Translations under genes and position numbers: made by a program
Part shown: positions 8,990 through 18,557 of the stretch, piece after piece
How the letters are laid out: each line of letters opens with the position of its first letter
How positions within the stretch are numbered: position 1 is the first letter of the stretch
Notes under the pieces: model-generated
What the model was told of the DNA's origin: nothing
Seen by the model: the letters and a program-made list of their open reading frames with translations, nothing else
Databases searched by the model: none
Source of the DNA: Streptomyces sp.
GTDB lineage: Bacteria; Actinomycetota; Actinomycetes; Streptomycetales; Streptomycetaceae
Assembly: GCF_019510245.1 (NCBI RefSeq)
Contig: NZ_JAEKKT010000132.1
Location: 19,483 to 83,482, forward strand
Length of the DNA: 64,000 nt
Direction: 5' to 3'

Positions 8990-9712
8990 ATGACGGTGAC
9001 TTGGGAAGAGCTGGGCTGGGAGCGGGTGGCCGAAGGGGTCGGCCGGTGCCGGCTGCCGGGCTGGGACTGCACGGCGGGTCTGGTTCTGGGCGCGGGCACG
9101 GCCCTGATGGTGGACGCCGGGTCTAGCCTTGCGGAGGGCGCACGGTTGCGTACGGAGGCGCAGGCGCTGGCCGACCGCCGTGTGACCCATCTCGCGCTCA
9201 CCCATCCCCACTTCGACCACGTCCTCGGCGCGGCCGCCTTCGCGGGCGCCGACCTGTACGCGGCGGTGGGCACGGATGCCGTCCTCGCCCACGACCGCGA
9301 GGAACTCCGCCTGGACGCGGTCCGCAACGGCCTGCCGGCCGCGGAGGCCGAGGAGGCGGCCGACGCGCTCCCGCTCCCGCGCCACCTGGTCTCCGGCGAG
9401 TGGACCCTCGACCTGGGCGACGGCCGCCAGGCCCTGCTGGCCAACGTGGGCCCCGGCCACACCCCCCACGATCTCGCCGTCCTGGTCCCCGGCGACCCGG
9501 AGGTGGTGTTCTGCGGCGACCTGGTGGAGGAGTCCGGCGATCCGCAGGCCGGCCCCGACGCCGTACCCTCCCGCTGGCCCGCGGCCCTGGACCGCCTGCT
9601 CTCGCTCGGTGGTGATCGCGCCCTGTACGTCCCCGGTCACGGAGCGGTGGTCGACGCGGCATTCGTACGGGCGCAGCGCGACGCCCTGGCCGCCCGTTTC
9701 GGCGTGTCGTAG
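8990..9712 (+). CDS. MBL-fold metallo-hydrolase
   Basis: A 240-residue metallo-beta-lactamase fold hydrolase. The metal-binding motif is THPHFDHVLG (HxHxDH); further ligands are likely the His in PGHTPHDLAV, the Asp in VVFCGDLVEE and the His in YVPGHGAVVD. This pattern is typical of the glyoxalase II-like / general hydrolase branch, and the substrate cannot be read from sequence. It is transcribed divergently from hrcA and may share a regulatory gap with it. The ATG is preceded by TAGCGT-N6, suggesting a leaderless transcript. DUF3097 follows 34 bases downstream. Confidence 0.88.
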   Translation: MTVTWEELGWERVAEGVGRCRLPGWDCTAGLVLGAGTALMVDAGSSLAEGARLRTEAQALADRRVTHLALTHPHFDHVLGAAAFAGADLYAAVGTDAVLAHDREELRLDAVRNGLPAAEAEEAADALPLPRHLVSGEWTLDLGDGRQALLANVGPGHTPHDLAVLVPGDPEVVFCGDLVEESGDPQAGPDAVPSRWPAALDRLLSLGGDRALYVPGHGAVVDAAFVRAQRDALAARFGVS

Positions 9713-9746
9713 GCGCACCCGTTCCGCTTCTCCTATCGTCATCCGA

Positions 9747-10562
9747 ATGCGCCAGTACTCCGCCGACCTGACCCCGCCGTGGAAGAAGCCGAAGCCGGTG
9801 CCCGAGGTGGCCGCCGAGCCCGGTCTGGTGGTCGAGGAGCCGGGTACGGGTTTCTGCGGCGCGGTGATCCGCTGCGAGGCGGGCACGGTCACCCTGGAGG
9901 ACCGCTTCGGCAAGCACCGCGTCTTCCCGCTGGAGCCGCGCGGCTTCCTCCTGGAGGGCCGGGTCGTCACCCTCGTACGCCCCGTGTCCGGAGGGCCGGT
10001 GCGTCCCTCCCGTACCGCCTCCGGCTCGGTCGCCGTCCCCGGCGCACGCGCGCGTGTCGCCCGCGCGGGCCGCATCTACGTGGAGGGCCGCCACGACGCG
10101 GAACTGGTCGAGAAGGTCTGGGGCGACGACCTGCGCATCGAGGGCGTGGTGGTGGAGTACCTGGAGGGCGTCGACGACCTCCCCGCCGTCGTCGCCGAGT
10201 TCGCCCCCGGCCCCGACGCCCGACTCGGCGTCCTCGTCGACCACCTGCTCCCCGGCACCAAGGAGTGGCGCATCGCCCAGTCGGTCACCGGAGACCACGC
10301 CCTGGTCGTCGGCCACCCCTACATCGACATCTGGGAGGCGGTGAAGCCGTCCTCCCTGGGCATCGATTCCTGGCCCCGCGTCCCGCACGGCCAGGACTGG
10401 AAGACGGGCGTGTGCCGGGCCCTGGGCTGGCCCACGGACAACACGGGCGCGGTATGGCAGGCGATCCTCGCGCGCGTGGGCTCCTACAAGGACCTGGAGC
10501 CGGAGCTGCTGGGCCGGGTGGAGGAACTGATCGACTTCGTCACGGGCAGCGGCGGGGCCTGA
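9747..10562 (+). CDS. DUF3097 family protein
   Basis: A 271-residue actinobacterial protein of unknown function, recognised as DUF3097 from its opening MRQYSADLTPPWKKPKPVPE and overall layout. The N-terminal part (about 25-90) looks like a small beta-barrel. From about residue 108 there is a Toprim-like pattern: IYVEGRHDAELVEKVWGDD with a conserved Glu, then GVLVDHLLPGTKEW with an acidic residue. Toprim folds coordinate Mg2+ in primases, topoisomerases and OLD nucleases; the match here is my inference. The start was placed at the ATG at 9747, seven bases after TATCGT. The track's N-terminal extension is the MBL gene in another frame. Confidence 0.8.
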   Translation: MRQYSADLTPPWKKPKPVPEVAAEPGLVVEEPGTGFCGAVIRCEAGTVTLEDRFGKHRVFPLEPRGFLLEGRVVTLVRPVSGGPVRPSRTASGSVAVPGARARVARAGRIYVEGRHDAELVEKVWGDDLRIEGVVVEYLEGVDDLPAVVAEFAPGPDARLGVLVDHLLPGTKEWRIAQSVTGDHALVVGHPYIDIWEAVKPSSLGIDSWPRVPHGQDWKTGVCRALGWPTDNTGAVWQAILARVGSYKDLEPELLGRVEELIDFVTGSGGA

Positions 10563-10611
10563 CCTTTTTCGTACGGGGCGGGGAGCGGTGTGTCTCGTAC
10601 AGCCGGAGTGA

Positions 10612-11844
10612 TCAGTCGACCAGGTCCCGGACCACCGCATCCGCCAGCAGCCGCCCCCGCAGCGTCAGCACGGCCCGCCCCTCGTCGTAGGGACCCTCCT
10701 CCAGCAGGCCCTCCCCCAGCGCCCGCCGCGAGGCCTTCAGCCCGTCCTCCTTCAGCAGTGCCAGCGGGACGCCCTCCCGCAGCCGCAGCTCCAGCAGGAT
10801 CCGCTCCACCCGCCGGTCCTCGTCCGACAGGACCTCCCGCCCGGCCCCCGGCGACCGCCCGGACGCCAGCGCCGCCGCGTACGCCCCCGGGTGCTTCACG
10901 TTCCACCACCGCACGCCCCCCACGTGCGAGTGCGCCCCCGGTCCGGCGCCCCACCAGTCGGCGCCCCGCCAGTACAGCTCGTTGTGCAGGCAGCGGCCCG
11001 CGTCCGAGGTGGCCCAGTTGGACACCTCGTACCAGTCGAAGCCGGCCCCCGCCAGCACCGAGTCGGCGATCAGGTAGCGGTCGGCGTGGACGTCGTCGTC
11101 GGTCATCGGGACCTCGCCGCGGCGGATCCGGCGGGCCAGCCGGGTGCCCTCCTCGACGATCAGCGCGTACGCCGACACGTGGTCGGGCCCGGCGCCGATC
11201 GCCGCGTCCAGCGAGGCCCGCCAGTCGTCGTCGGACTCGCCCGGGGTGCCGTAGATCAGGTCGAGGTTGACGTGCTCGAAGCCGGCCGCGCGGGCCTCCG
11301 CGACGCACGCCTCGGGGCGCCCGGGGGTGTGGGTGCGGTCGAGGACCCGCAGCACGTGCTGCCGGGCGCTCTGCATGCCGAAGGAGATCCGGTTGAAGCC
11401 GCCCTCCCGCAGGGCCGCCAGATAGGCCGGGTCGACGGACTCCGGGTTCGCCTCCGTCGTGACCTCCGCGTCCGCCGCGAGCCCGAACTCGTCACGGATC
11501 GCGCCCAGCATCCGTACGAGATCGGCGGCGGCCAGCAACGTGGGCGTACCGCCGCCGACGAACACGGTCCGCACCTGGCGCGGATCGTCGCCGAGGACCT
11601 TCCTGGCCAGCCTGACCTCGTCGATCAAGGTGTCCGCGTAGTTGTCGCGGGAGGCGAGGACACCGCCGGTGCCGCGCAGCTCGGTCGCCGTGTAGGTGTT
11701 GAAGTCGCAGTAGCCGCAGCGGGTCGCGCAGTAGGGGACGTGCAGGTAGAACCCGAGGGGGCGGGCGGCGGCACCGGCGAGCGCGGACGCGGGGAGCGCG
11801 CCGTCGTCGGGGACGGGCTCGCCGTCGGGGAGTGCGGAAGGCAT
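10612..11844 (-). CDS. hemW: Radical SAM protein HemW (coproporphyrinogen III oxidase-like)
   Basis: A 410-residue radical SAM protein. The cluster motif CATRCGYCDF (CxxxCxxC) follows PLGFYLHVPY; VGGGTPTLL, EANPESVD and the C-terminal HemN-like winged domain (ELRLREGVPLALL) are present. HemW proteins bind heme and are thought to deliver it; they are not true coproporphyrinogen dehydrogenases even though they are often annotated so. The start was set at the ATG at 11844, where GGAGG sits very close upstream; an ATG at 11853 is the alternative. The 962-codon ORF in the track is this gene plus an out-of-frame reading of the neighbouring phosphatase gene. Confidence 0.93.
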   Translation of the reverse strand: MPSALPDGEPVPDDGALPASALAGAAARPLGFYLHVPYCATRCGYCDFNTYTATELRGTGGVLASRDNYADTLIDEVRLARKVLGDDPRQVRTVFVGGGTPTLLAAADLVRMLGAIRDEFGLAADAEVTTEANPESVDPAYLAALREGGFNRISFGMQSARQHVLRVLDRTHTPGRPEACVAEARAAGFEHVNLDLIYGTPGESDDDWRASLDAAIGAGPDHVSAYALIVEEGTRLARRIRRGEVPMTDDDVHADRYLIADSVLAGAGFDWYEVSNWATSDAGRCLHNELYWRGADWWGAGPGAHSHVGGVRWWNVKHPGAYAAALASGRSPGAGREVLSDEDRRVERILLELRLREGVPLALLKEDGLKASRRALGEGLLEEGPYDEGRAVLTLRGRLLADAVVRDLVD

Positions 11845-11854
11845 GTCCTCCATT

Positions 11855-11893
11855 GTCCCGTACGACAGTCCCGTACGACTGTCCCGTACGACT
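11855..11893. repeat. Three 13-bp tandem repeats, GTCCCGTACGACW
   Basis: Three consecutive copies (11855, 11868, 11881) sit directly before the hemW start on the minus strand. Each has the palindromic core GTAC. Confidence 0.85.
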
Positions 11894-11910
11894 TGCCCCC
11901 TCTGCGCACC

Positions 11911-11980
11911 TGTCCCGTGCGGCGTGTCCCGTGCGGCGTGTCCCGTGCGGCGTGTCCCGTACGACGTGTCCCGTAGGGCG
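11911..11980. repeat. Five 14-bp tandem repeats, TGTCCCGTGCGGCG
   Basis: Units at 11911, 11925, 11939, 11953 and 11967. The first three are identical; the fourth has ACGACG and the fifth AGGGCG at the end. They share TGTCCCGT with the 13-bp array 17 bases away and fill the gap between the phosphatase stop and the hemW start. Confidence 0.88.
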
Positions 11981-11984
11981 CGGG

Positions 11985-13991
11985 TCACTCCGCCTGGAGG
12001 ACGAGCAGCGCCAGGTCGTCCTCCGGCTGTCCGCCGCCGAACTCGTGGACCAGCCGTCTGATGCGTTCGGCGATCAGGTCGGCGTTCAGCCCCGCGCAGC
12101 CGGCCAGCGCCCGCGCGAGCCCGTCGCCGTCGTCGAACTGGCGGCTGCCGGAGCGCCGCTCGGTGACCACGTCGGTCACGCACAGCAGGCTGGCGCCGGG
12201 CGCGAGCTCGATGGTCTCGCTGCTGTACGTCTCGTCCTCGACGACCCCGAGCAGCGTCTGCGGGCGCGCGGCGGTGCGGACCTCGCCGTCCGGGCCGAGG
12301 AGCAGCGGCAGCGGATGCCCGGCGGAGGCGAGGGTGCAGCGGACGCCGCCGTCGTCGAGGGGGGTGAGTTCGCCGTAGAGGAGGGAGAGGAAACGGGTCT
12401 GCGGGCCGTCGCCGGGCGGCAGGCCACGGCCGCCGGCGGCGACCAGGGCGCGGGCGGCGGCATCGGCGGCCTCGGTGGCGTCGTCGAGGAGGAGCTGGTT
12501 GAGGCGGTCGAGGACGTCGGCGACCCGGTAGCCCTCGCGGGCGAGGAGCCGCAGCCAGGGCCGGGCGAGACCGATGACGACGGCGGCCTCGGGGCCCTTG
12601 CCCTGGACGTCGCCGACGGCGAAGCACCAGCGGCCGTCGCCGGCCGGGAAGAGGTCGTAGAAGTCGCCGCTCGGGCCGCCCTTGTCGCAGGGTTCGTAGA
12701 CGAGGGCGCTGCGCACGCCCGGGATCTCGGCGACCGCGCCGGGGAGCAGGCCGCGCTGCAGGACGGCGCTGATGGTGGCCTGGCGGGCGTACTGGCGGGC
12801 CGCGCCGATGGCGAGGGCGACCCGGCGCCCGAAGTCCTCCACGAGGCCGGTGATCTCGTCGGGGATGCCCTCCGGGCCGGAGCGTCCGATCACGAGCGTG
12901 CCGAGCGGGCGGCCGCCCGCGATCAGCCGGTAGGCGAGCGCCGAGCCCTGCACGCCCTGCGGGCCGAGCGCGGCGCCGGGCCAGGGATACGGCTCGGGCC
13001 CGGACCGTAAGCCGCCGCTCGGGCTCGGCGGGTCCTTCTCCAGGGCGTGGTGCAGTTCCTCGATGCGGTTCTCGCTGCCGTGCCAGACCCGGGCCAGCCG
13101 CGGGCCGCCCGCACCGCCCGCGCCGCCCGCGCCGCCCGCACCGCCGGGGGCGCCCCAGCCGCCGCCGCGTACGGTCGCCTCGTCCTCCAGCCACACCGCG
13201 CACCAGTCGGCGAGGCGCGGCACGATCAGCTGGCCGGTGAGCGCGGCCACCAGGTTCTCGTCGAGCTGCCCGGCGAGCAGGTCGGAGGCCTCGGCGAGGA
13301 AGGACAGCGCGCCCCGGTTGAGCCAGTCCCGGTCGCGCTCGGGGCGGTGGGAGCACCCTTCGCGCTCCTCCGCGGCCGCGTGTGCGTGCGCGCGCGTGTG
13401 TGCGGCCGCGTGCGGGGGCGGCTCGGGGGCGAGGATCTCGGCGACCTTCAGCTGCCGCTCGTCGGGGAGCGTGCCGCCGCGGCCGGTCAGCCGCGCCCAC
13501 ACCGACTTGGCGCCGGTGCGGTACGTCACCCCCCAGGACTCGGCGAGCGAGGCGACCAGGCGCAGCCCGCGCCCGAACTCCGGTGTCTCGTACGGCGTCT
13601 CACCCGGGTGGTCGCGCGGCGCACGGGAGGGATGGCGGTCGGTCACCTCGACCACGAACGCCGCCGTCTCCTCCCGCCCCTCCTCCAGCCACCAGTCGAC
13701 CTCGACGTCGGTACCGGCGTGCACGACGGCGTTGGTGACGAGTTCGCTGACGACGACCATGACGTCCTCGCCGACCCGCTGCTGCTCCGGGCGGAGGAGC
13801 CCGCACTCGGTCCACTCGTCGAGGGAGGCGCGCACCAGGGCGCGCGCCGAACCCGGCGCGAGGGGGCCTCCAGGCAGGGCCGCGCGCCCCTGCGCACGCG
13901 GGCCCGCGGTGTCGTGCGCGGGCGCCGCGTCGTGCGCAGGCGCCTCACGGACCCGGGAGACGGTCTCCCGTTGCGTGGGTATGGCCCCCAT
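11985..13991 (-). CDS. SpoIIE-type PP2C phosphatase with N-terminal HATPase (RsbW-like) domain
   Basis: About 668 residues with three modules. An RsbW-like ATPase domain (about 45-170) has [15 protein letters not shown] and [19 protein letters not shown]-like sensor module (about 215-400) is interrupted by a GGA repeat. A C-terminal PP2C/SpoIIE phosphatase has [22 protein letters not shown] and the terminal DDLALLVLQ, with acidic metal-binding residues in place. Such proteins dephosphorylate anti-anti-sigma factors and so tune alternative sigma factors. The start was placed at the ATG at 13991 because GGGGAG lies six bases upstream; 14024 is an alternative. It is divergent from the HAMP kinase. 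Confidence 0.88.
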   Translation of the reverse strand: MGAIPTQRETVSRVREAPAHDAAPAHDTAGPRAQGRAALPGGPLAPGSARALVRASLDEWTECGLLRPEQQRVGEDVMVVVSELVTNAVVHAGTDVEVDWWLEEGREETAAFVVEVTDRHPSRAPRDHPGETPYETPEFGRGLRLVASLAESWGVTYRTGAKSVWARLTGRGGTLPDERQLKVAEILAPEPPPHAAAHTRAHAHAAAEEREGCSHRPERDRDWLNRGALSFLAEASDLLAGQLDENLVAALTGQLIVPRLADWCAVWLEDEATVRGGGWGAPGGAGGAGGAGGAGGPRLARVWHGSENRIEELHHALEKDPPSPSGGLRSGPEPYPWPGAALGPQGVQGSALAYRLIAGGRPLGTLVIGRSGPEGIPDEITGLVEDFGRRVALAIGAARQYARQATISAVLQRGLLPGAVAEIPGVRSALVYEPCDKGGPSGDFYDLFPAGDGRWCFAVGDVQGKGPEAAVVIGLARPWLRLLAREGYRVADVLDRLNQLLLDDATEAADAAARALVAAGGRGLPPGDGPQTRFLSLLYGELTPLDDGGVRCTLASAGHPLPLLLGPDGEVRTAARPQTLLGVVEDETYSSETIELAPGASLLCVTDVVTERRSGSRQFDDGDGLARALAGCAGLNADLIAERIRRLVHEFGGGQPEDDLALLVLQAE

Positions 13992-14093
13992 GTCCAGCTC
14001 CCCGAGCAGTTCGGACGAATACATCCCGATCGATGCGGACAGAGTGACAGACTGACTGCGCCCATAAGCACCGAGTTACCGAAGTGGGCCGCC

Positions 14094-15254
14094 ATGAGTG
14101 AGAACAGTGCTACGCGTGTGCTCGAAGACGGACAGAAACCGGAACAACTCCGAGCATCCGCACTGCGCCCTCTGCTCGCCGCGATGACCGCCGCCCGCGA
14201 CGGCGACTTCACGAAGGTTCCGGAGACCGGGGCCGACGGGACCGCCGGCGAGGGGATCGTCGCCGAACTCACCGCGGTCTTCAACCAAATCATGGACCGC
14301 GGCATCCACTTCAACGCCGACGTACGGCGCGTGAAACGGGAACTGGTGCGGCACGGCCGGCTGGACGAACGGCTGTCGGCGAGCCCCGGCCAGGGCGCCT
14401 GGACGTCACGCGTCAACGACGTCAACCAGGTCCTCGACGCCCTGGTCGCGCCCGCGGCGAACGCCACGCGCGTGCTCGACGCGGTGGCCGGCGGCGACCT
14501 GACCCAGCGGGTCGACCTGCACGACGGCAGCCGGCAGCTCCGCGGTGACCTGCGCAGGCTCGCCCGCGCGGTGAACACGATGGTCGACCAGCTCTCCCTG
14601 TTCACCGGCGAGGTGACCCGGGTCGCGCGCGAGGTCGGCACCGAGGGGCGGCTCGGCGGCCGGGCCAAGGTGCAGGGCCTGTCGGGCAGCTGGCGGGACG
14701 TCACCGAGGCCGTCAACACCATGGCGTCCCGGCTGACCGCGCAGGTCCGTGACATCGCCCTGGTGACGACGGCGGTGGCACGCGGCGACCTGACCCGCAC
14801 GGTGACCGTCGAGGCGACCGGTGAGCTGCTGGAGCTGAAGCTCACCGTGAACACCATGGTCGACCAGCTCTCCGCGTTCGCCGACGAAGTCACCCGCATC
14901 GCCCGCGAAGTCGGCACGGAGGGCCGGCTGGGCGGCCGCGCCCAGGTACGGGGCGTCTCGGGCGTCTGGAAGGACCTGACCGACAACGTCAACTTCATGG
15001 CGTCGAACCTGACCTCCCAGGTCCGCAACATCGCCCAGGTGACGACGGCCGTCGCCAACGGCGACCTCTCGCAGAAGATCATGGTCGACGCGCAGGGCGA
15101 GATCCTCGAACTGAAATCGACGATCAACACGATGGTCGACCAGCTCTCCGCGTTCGCCGACGAAGTCACCCGCGTCGCCCGCGAAGTCGGCACCGAAGGA
15201 AACCTCGGCGGTCAGGCACGGTCAGAGGCGTCTCCGGGGTCTGGAAAGAGCTGA
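14094..15254 (+). CDS. 5' part of a multi-HAMP hybrid histidine kinase, broken by a frameshift
   Basis: The open frame starts at the ATG at 14094 (MSENSATRV) and gives about 375 authentic residues before a frame break at about 15220; the last 11 codons (to 15254) are out of register. No membrane segment is visible, so the kinase is probably cytoplasmic. From about residue 120 on it consists of HAMP-type units with a 92-residue period, each with [14 protein letters not shown]-like and [16 protein letters not shown]-like halves. The matching DNA period is 276 bases. The 3' part continues in the +2 frame from 15221. Restoring one base would give about 1281 residues. Confidence 0.85.
   Translation: MSENSATRVLEDGQKPEQLRASALRPLLAAMTAARDGDFTKVPETGADGTAGEGIVAELTAVFNQIMDRGIHFNADVRRVKRELVRHGRLDERLSASPGQGAWTSRVNDVNQVLDALVAPAANATRVLDAVAGGDLTQRVDLHDGSRQLRGDLRRLARAVNTMVDQLSLFTGEVTRVAREVGTEGRLGGRAKVQGLSGSWRDVTEAVNTMASRLTAQVRDIALVTTAVARGDLTRTVTVEATGELLELKLTVNTMVDQLSAFADEVTRIAREVGTEGRLGGRAQVRGVSGVWKDLTDNVNFMASNLTSQVRNIAQVTTAVANGDLSQKIMVDAQGEILELKSTINTMVDQLSAFADEVTRVAREVGTEGNLGGQARSEASPGSGKS
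15216..15224 (+). other. Frameshift site: one base missing in a G run
   Basis: Frame 1 reads GGT CAG GCA CGG TCA; homologous repeat units predict GGT CAG GCA CGG GTC AGA GGC. A single extra G would join the upstream frame to GTC AGA GGC GTC TCC, which encodes the expected [17 protein letters not shown]. Either a real mutation or a sequencing or assembly error in a repetitive GC-rich stretch. Confidence 0.85.
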
Positions 15255-15271
15255 CGGACAACGTCAACTTC

Positions 15272-17938
15272 ATGGCACTGAACCTGACCTCCCAGGTCCG
15301 CAACATCGCCCAGGTGACGACAGCCGTCGCCAACGGCGACCTGTCCAAGAAGATCACCGTCGACGCACGCGGCGAGATCCTCGAACTCAAGGACACCGTC
15401 AACACGATGGTGGAACAACTGCGGGCCTTCGCCGACGAGGTCACCCGCGTCGCCCGCGAGGTCGGCACCGACGGCCGGCTGGGCGGCCGCGCCCAGGTGC
15501 TCGGCGTCTCCGGGGTCTGGCGGGACCTGACGGACAACGTCAACTACATGGCCGACAACCTGACCTCCCAGGTCCGCAACATCGCCCAGGTGGCAACCGC
15601 CGTCGCCCAGGGCGACCTGTCCCGGAAGATCGACGTGGACGCGCGCGGCGAGATCCTCGAACTGAAGACCACCATCAACACGATGGTCGACACCCTGTCC
15701 TCGTTCTCCTCCGAGGTGACACGGGTGGCCCGCGAGGTGGGCTCCGACGGCCGGCTGGGCGGCCAGGCCCGGGTGGAGGGCGTGTACGGCACCTGGAAGC
15801 GCCTGACGACCAACGTGAACGAGCTCGCGCTCAACCTCACCACCCAGGTCCGCGCGATCGCCGAGGTCGCCTCGGCCGTGGCACAGGGCGACATGTCCCG
15901 CTCGATCACCGTCGAGACCCGCGGCGAGGTCGCCGAACTCAAGGACAACATCAACCTGATGGTCGCCAACCTGCGCGAGACGACCCGCGCCAAGGACTGG
16001 CTGGAGTCCAACCTGGCCCGCCTCGCCTCCCTCATGCAGGGCCACCGGGACCTGATGGAGGTCGCCGACCTCATCCTGCGCGAGCTGACCCCGCTGGTGA
16101 ACGCCCAGTACGGCGCGTTCTTCCTCGCCGACCCGGACGAGGACGGCGCCGCCGTGCGCACGACCGTACCGCCCAAGGGCCTCGCGTTCATCGCCGGCTA
16201 CGGCTCCGCCCAGGGCGCGACGGTCGAGACCGGCGGCCTGCCGGTGCACGGCCTGGTCCGCCAGGCGGCCCGCGAGAAGAAGCGGATCCTCGTCGAGGAG
16301 ACCCCGCCGGACTACATCAAGATCAACAGCGGTCTCGGCGAAGCCGCGCCCACCACGATCGTCATCATCCCGATCCTCTTCGAGGACAAACTCCTCGGCA
16401 TCATCGAACTGGCCTCCTTCTCCCGCTTCTCCGACGTCCACCTCGCGTTCTTCGACCAGTTCGTCAACACCATCGGCGTGGCGATCAACACGATCATCGC
16501 CAACTCCCGCACGGAGTCCCTGCTCGGCGAGTCACAACGGCTGGCGATGCAACTCCAGGAACGCTCGGACGAACTTCAGAAACAACAGGCGGAACTACAG
16601 CGCTCGAACGCGGAACTGGAGGAGAAAGCCGCCCTCCTGGCGACCTCTTCCCAGTACAAGTCGGAGTTCCTGGCGAACATGTCCCACGAACTGCGCACCC
16701 CGCTGAACTCCCTGCTGATCCTGGCCCGGCTGCTGTCCGACAACCCGGACGGCCGCCTCTCCGACCAGGAGGTCCAGTTCGCCACCACGATCCACCGCTC
16801 CGGCTCGGACCTGCTCCAGCTCATCAACGACATCCTGGACCTGTCGAAGATCGAGGCCGGCCGGATGGACGTACGCCCCAAACGCCTCCCCCTGATCAAA
16901 CTCCTCGACTACGTCCACGCGACCTTCCGCCCGCTCACCCTGGACCGGGGCCTGGCCTTCGAGGTGACCGTCGGCGAGGACGTGCCGCGCGAGATGTACT
17001 CCGACGAGCAGCGCCTCCAGCAGATCCTGCGCAACCTGCTCTCCAACGCGATCAAGTTCACCGCAAAGGGCCGCGTGGAACTGCGCGTGCGCCGCGTGAA
17101 GGACCCCGAGCACCACTCCGTCCCCGACAGCGACGAGGTGATCGCCTTCGAGGTGTCGGACACCGGCATCGGGATCGCCGCCGAGAAACTCCCGGTCATC
17201 TTCGAGGCGTTCCAGCAGGCCGACGGCACCACGAACCGCAAGTACGGCGGCACCGGACTCGGCCTCTCCATCAGCCGGGAGATCGCCGGCCTGCTGGGCG
17301 GCCGGATCGTCGCCGCGAGCGAACCGGGCGCGGGCTCGACGTTCACGTTGTACGTCCCGGTCGTCAGCCCCGGCCACGCTGCGCCCGGGCCGGCCCCGCA
17401 GACCCACACCGCGCCGGCTCTCGGCCCGGCGACGGCCGCCGCCCCCGACCCCGACGACTCCTGGCCGGCCCCGATCCGGCTGGAGGCGTGGCAGACGGGC
17501 CGCGCGGGCCGCGTGCTCCCCGGCCGCCGCGTCCTGATCATCGACGACGACATCCGCAACGTCTTCGCCCTCACCCACGTCCTCGGCCGCGTCGGCATGC
17601 CGGTGCTGTACGCGGAGAACGGCCGGGAGGGCATCGAGACCCTCGAACGCAACCCTGACGTCGAACTCGTCCTGATGGACATCATGATGCCCGAGATGGA
17701 CGGCCACGAGACCATCGCGGCCATCCGCCGCGCCCCGCGCTGGACCGGCCTGCCGATCGTCGCCCTCACCGCGAAGGCGATGCCGGGCGACCGCGAGAAG
17801 TCCATCGCACGCGGCGCCAACGACTACGTACCCAAACCGGTGGACGTCGACCGGCTGCTCACCGTCGTCTGCGCACTCCTGGACCCCGACAGCACGCAGG
17901 ACGGCGAGACCGCCGACGACGAACGGACGGAGCAATGA
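15272..17938 (+). CDS. 3' part of the multi-HAMP hybrid histidine kinase (GAF, kinase core, receiver)
   Basis: Homology to the upstream fragment resumes at 15221; the first ATG in this frame is at 15272. The 888 residues hold three more HAMP units ([45 protein letters not shown]), then a GAF domain (about 265-410), a coiled coil rich in Gln/Glu, a HisKA H-box ([15 protein letters not shown]), and an HATPase core with N box LSNAIKFT, G1 DTGIGI and [11 protein letters not shown]-terminal receiver has DDD, the phospho-acceptor Asp in [12 protein letters not shown], and Lys in YVPKPVD. It overlaps the next gene by 4 bases. As it stands it could be made only by reinitiation or frameshifting. Confidence 0.85.
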   Translation: MALNLTSQVRNIAQVTTAVANGDLSKKITVDARGEILELKDTVNTMVEQLRAFADEVTRVAREVGTDGRLGGRAQVLGVSGVWRDLTDNVNYMADNLTSQVRNIAQVATAVAQGDLSRKIDVDARGEILELKTTINTMVDTLSSFSSEVTRVAREVGSDGRLGGQARVEGVYGTWKRLTTNVNELALNLTTQVRAIAEVASAVAQGDMSRSITVETRGEVAELKDNINLMVANLRETTRAKDWLESNLARLASLMQGHRDLMEVADLILRELTPLVNAQYGAFFLADPDEDGAAVRTTVPPKGLAFIAGYGSAQGATVETGGLPVHGLVRQAAREKKRILVEETPPDYIKINSGLGEAAPTTIVIIPILFEDKLLGIIELASFSRFSDVHLAFFDQFVNTIGVAINTIIANSRTESLLGESQRLAMQLQERSDELQKQQAELQRSNAELEEKAALLATSSQYKSEFLANMSHELRTPLNSLLILARLLSDNPDGRLSDQEVQFATTIHRSGSDLLQLINDILDLSKIEAGRMDVRPKRLPLIKLLDYVHATFRPLTLDRGLAFEVTVGEDVPREMYSDEQRLQQILRNLLSNAIKFTAKGRVELRVRRVKDPEHHSVPDSDEVIAFEVSDTGIGIAAEKLPVIFEAFQQADGTTNRKYGGTGLGLSISREIAGLLGGRIVAASEPGAGSTFTLYVPVVSPGHAAPGPAPQTHTAPALGPATAAAPDPDDSWPAPIRLEAWQTGRAGRVLPGRRVLIIDDDIRNVFALTHVLGRVGMPVLYAENGREGIETLERNPDVELVLMDIMMPEMDGHETIAAIRRAPRWTGLPIVALTAKAMPGDREKSIARGANDYVPKPVDVDRLLTVVCALLDPDSTQDGETADDERTEQ

Positions 17939-18495
17939 CCGCTGACGACCGTGCCGGAATCCTCCTGGTCGACGACATGGAGGACAACCTGATCGCACTG
18001 GAAGCCGTTCTGGGGTCGCTGAACGAGCCGATCGTACGGGCCCGCTCCGGCGAGGAGGCGATGAAGGCCCTGCTCCGCCGCCGCTTCGCCGTCGTCCTCC
18101 TCGACATCCGCATGCCGGGCATGGACGGTTTCGAGACGGCCGCGAACATCAAACGCCTCGACCAGACGAAGGACGTCCCGATCATCTTCCTGACCGGAGC
18201 GGACGAGGGCGCGGGGTACACGTTCCGCGGCTACGCCACGGGCGCGGCGGACTACCTGACGAAACCGTTCGATCCGTGGGTGCTGCGGGCGAAGGTCAAC
18301 GTGTTCCTGGAACTGCACCCGAAGAACCAGCAGCTCCAGGAGCTGTTGAGCCGGGAAAAGGCGGACTTCGGCGAGCTGGGCAAGCGGTTGGCCGTGCTGG
18401 AGGACCGGCTGTCCGAGGACCCACTCGACGTAGCAGCGCTACGAAAAGAGACCAGGGAGCTACGGCAACTGCTGAACAGAACGAGGCCGAACTGA
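17935..18495 (+). CDS. Response regulator with C-terminal coiled coil, no DNA-binding domain
   Basis: 186 residues. The receiver domain (about 1-125) has the acidic pair in LLVDDMEDN, the phosphorylated Asp in VVLLDIRMPGMDG, Thr in FLTGAD and Lys in YLTKPFD. The remainder is a predicted helical coiled coil (QLQELLSREKADFGELGKRL and RKETRELRQLLNRT) with no helix-turn-helix, so output is probably through protein contacts. The ATG overlaps the hybrid kinase stop as ATGA, implying coupled translation. A receiver plus coiled coil next to a HAMP-rich hybrid kinase resembles OsaB of the S. coelicolor osmoadaptation system. That is inference; this may be a paralogous pair. Confidence 0.88.
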   Translation: MTADDRAGILLVDDMEDNLIALEAVLGSLNEPIVRARSGEEAMKALLRRRFAVVLLDIRMPGMDGFETAANIKRLDQTKDVPIIFLTGADEGAGYTFRGYATGAADYLTKPFDPWVLRAKVNVFLELHPKNQQLQELLSREKADFGELGKRLAVLEDRLSEDPLDVAALRKETRELRQLLNRTRPN

Positions 18496-18507
18496 CGTGA
18501 AGGGGGG

Positions 18508-18541
18508 GCGGGAGCTGCGCGACCAGCCCCCTCGCTCCCGC
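18508..18541. terminator. Terminator hairpin between convergent genes
   Basis: GCGGGAGC and GCTCCCGC form an 8-bp stem between the response regulator and the convergent acyl-CoA synthetase gene. Confidence 0.6.
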
Positions 18542-18557
18542 ACCAGCCGGCGAACCC

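Noticed and set aside
13100-13150. 9-bp tandem repeat (CGCCCGCAC) in the PP2C gene as a regulatory element
   Set aside because: It encodes a GGA-rich flexible linker in frame and is best explained as protein low complexity.
11900-13500. Long minus-strand ORF extending hemW upstream
   Set aside because: Antisense or alternate-frame shadow of the PP2C gene (Arg/Pro/Ala-rich); hemW starts at 11844.
13047-14093. Upstream extension of the HAMP kinase ORF in the track
   Set aside because: Its sequence is the antisense of the phosphatase gene; family sequence begins at the ATG at 14094.
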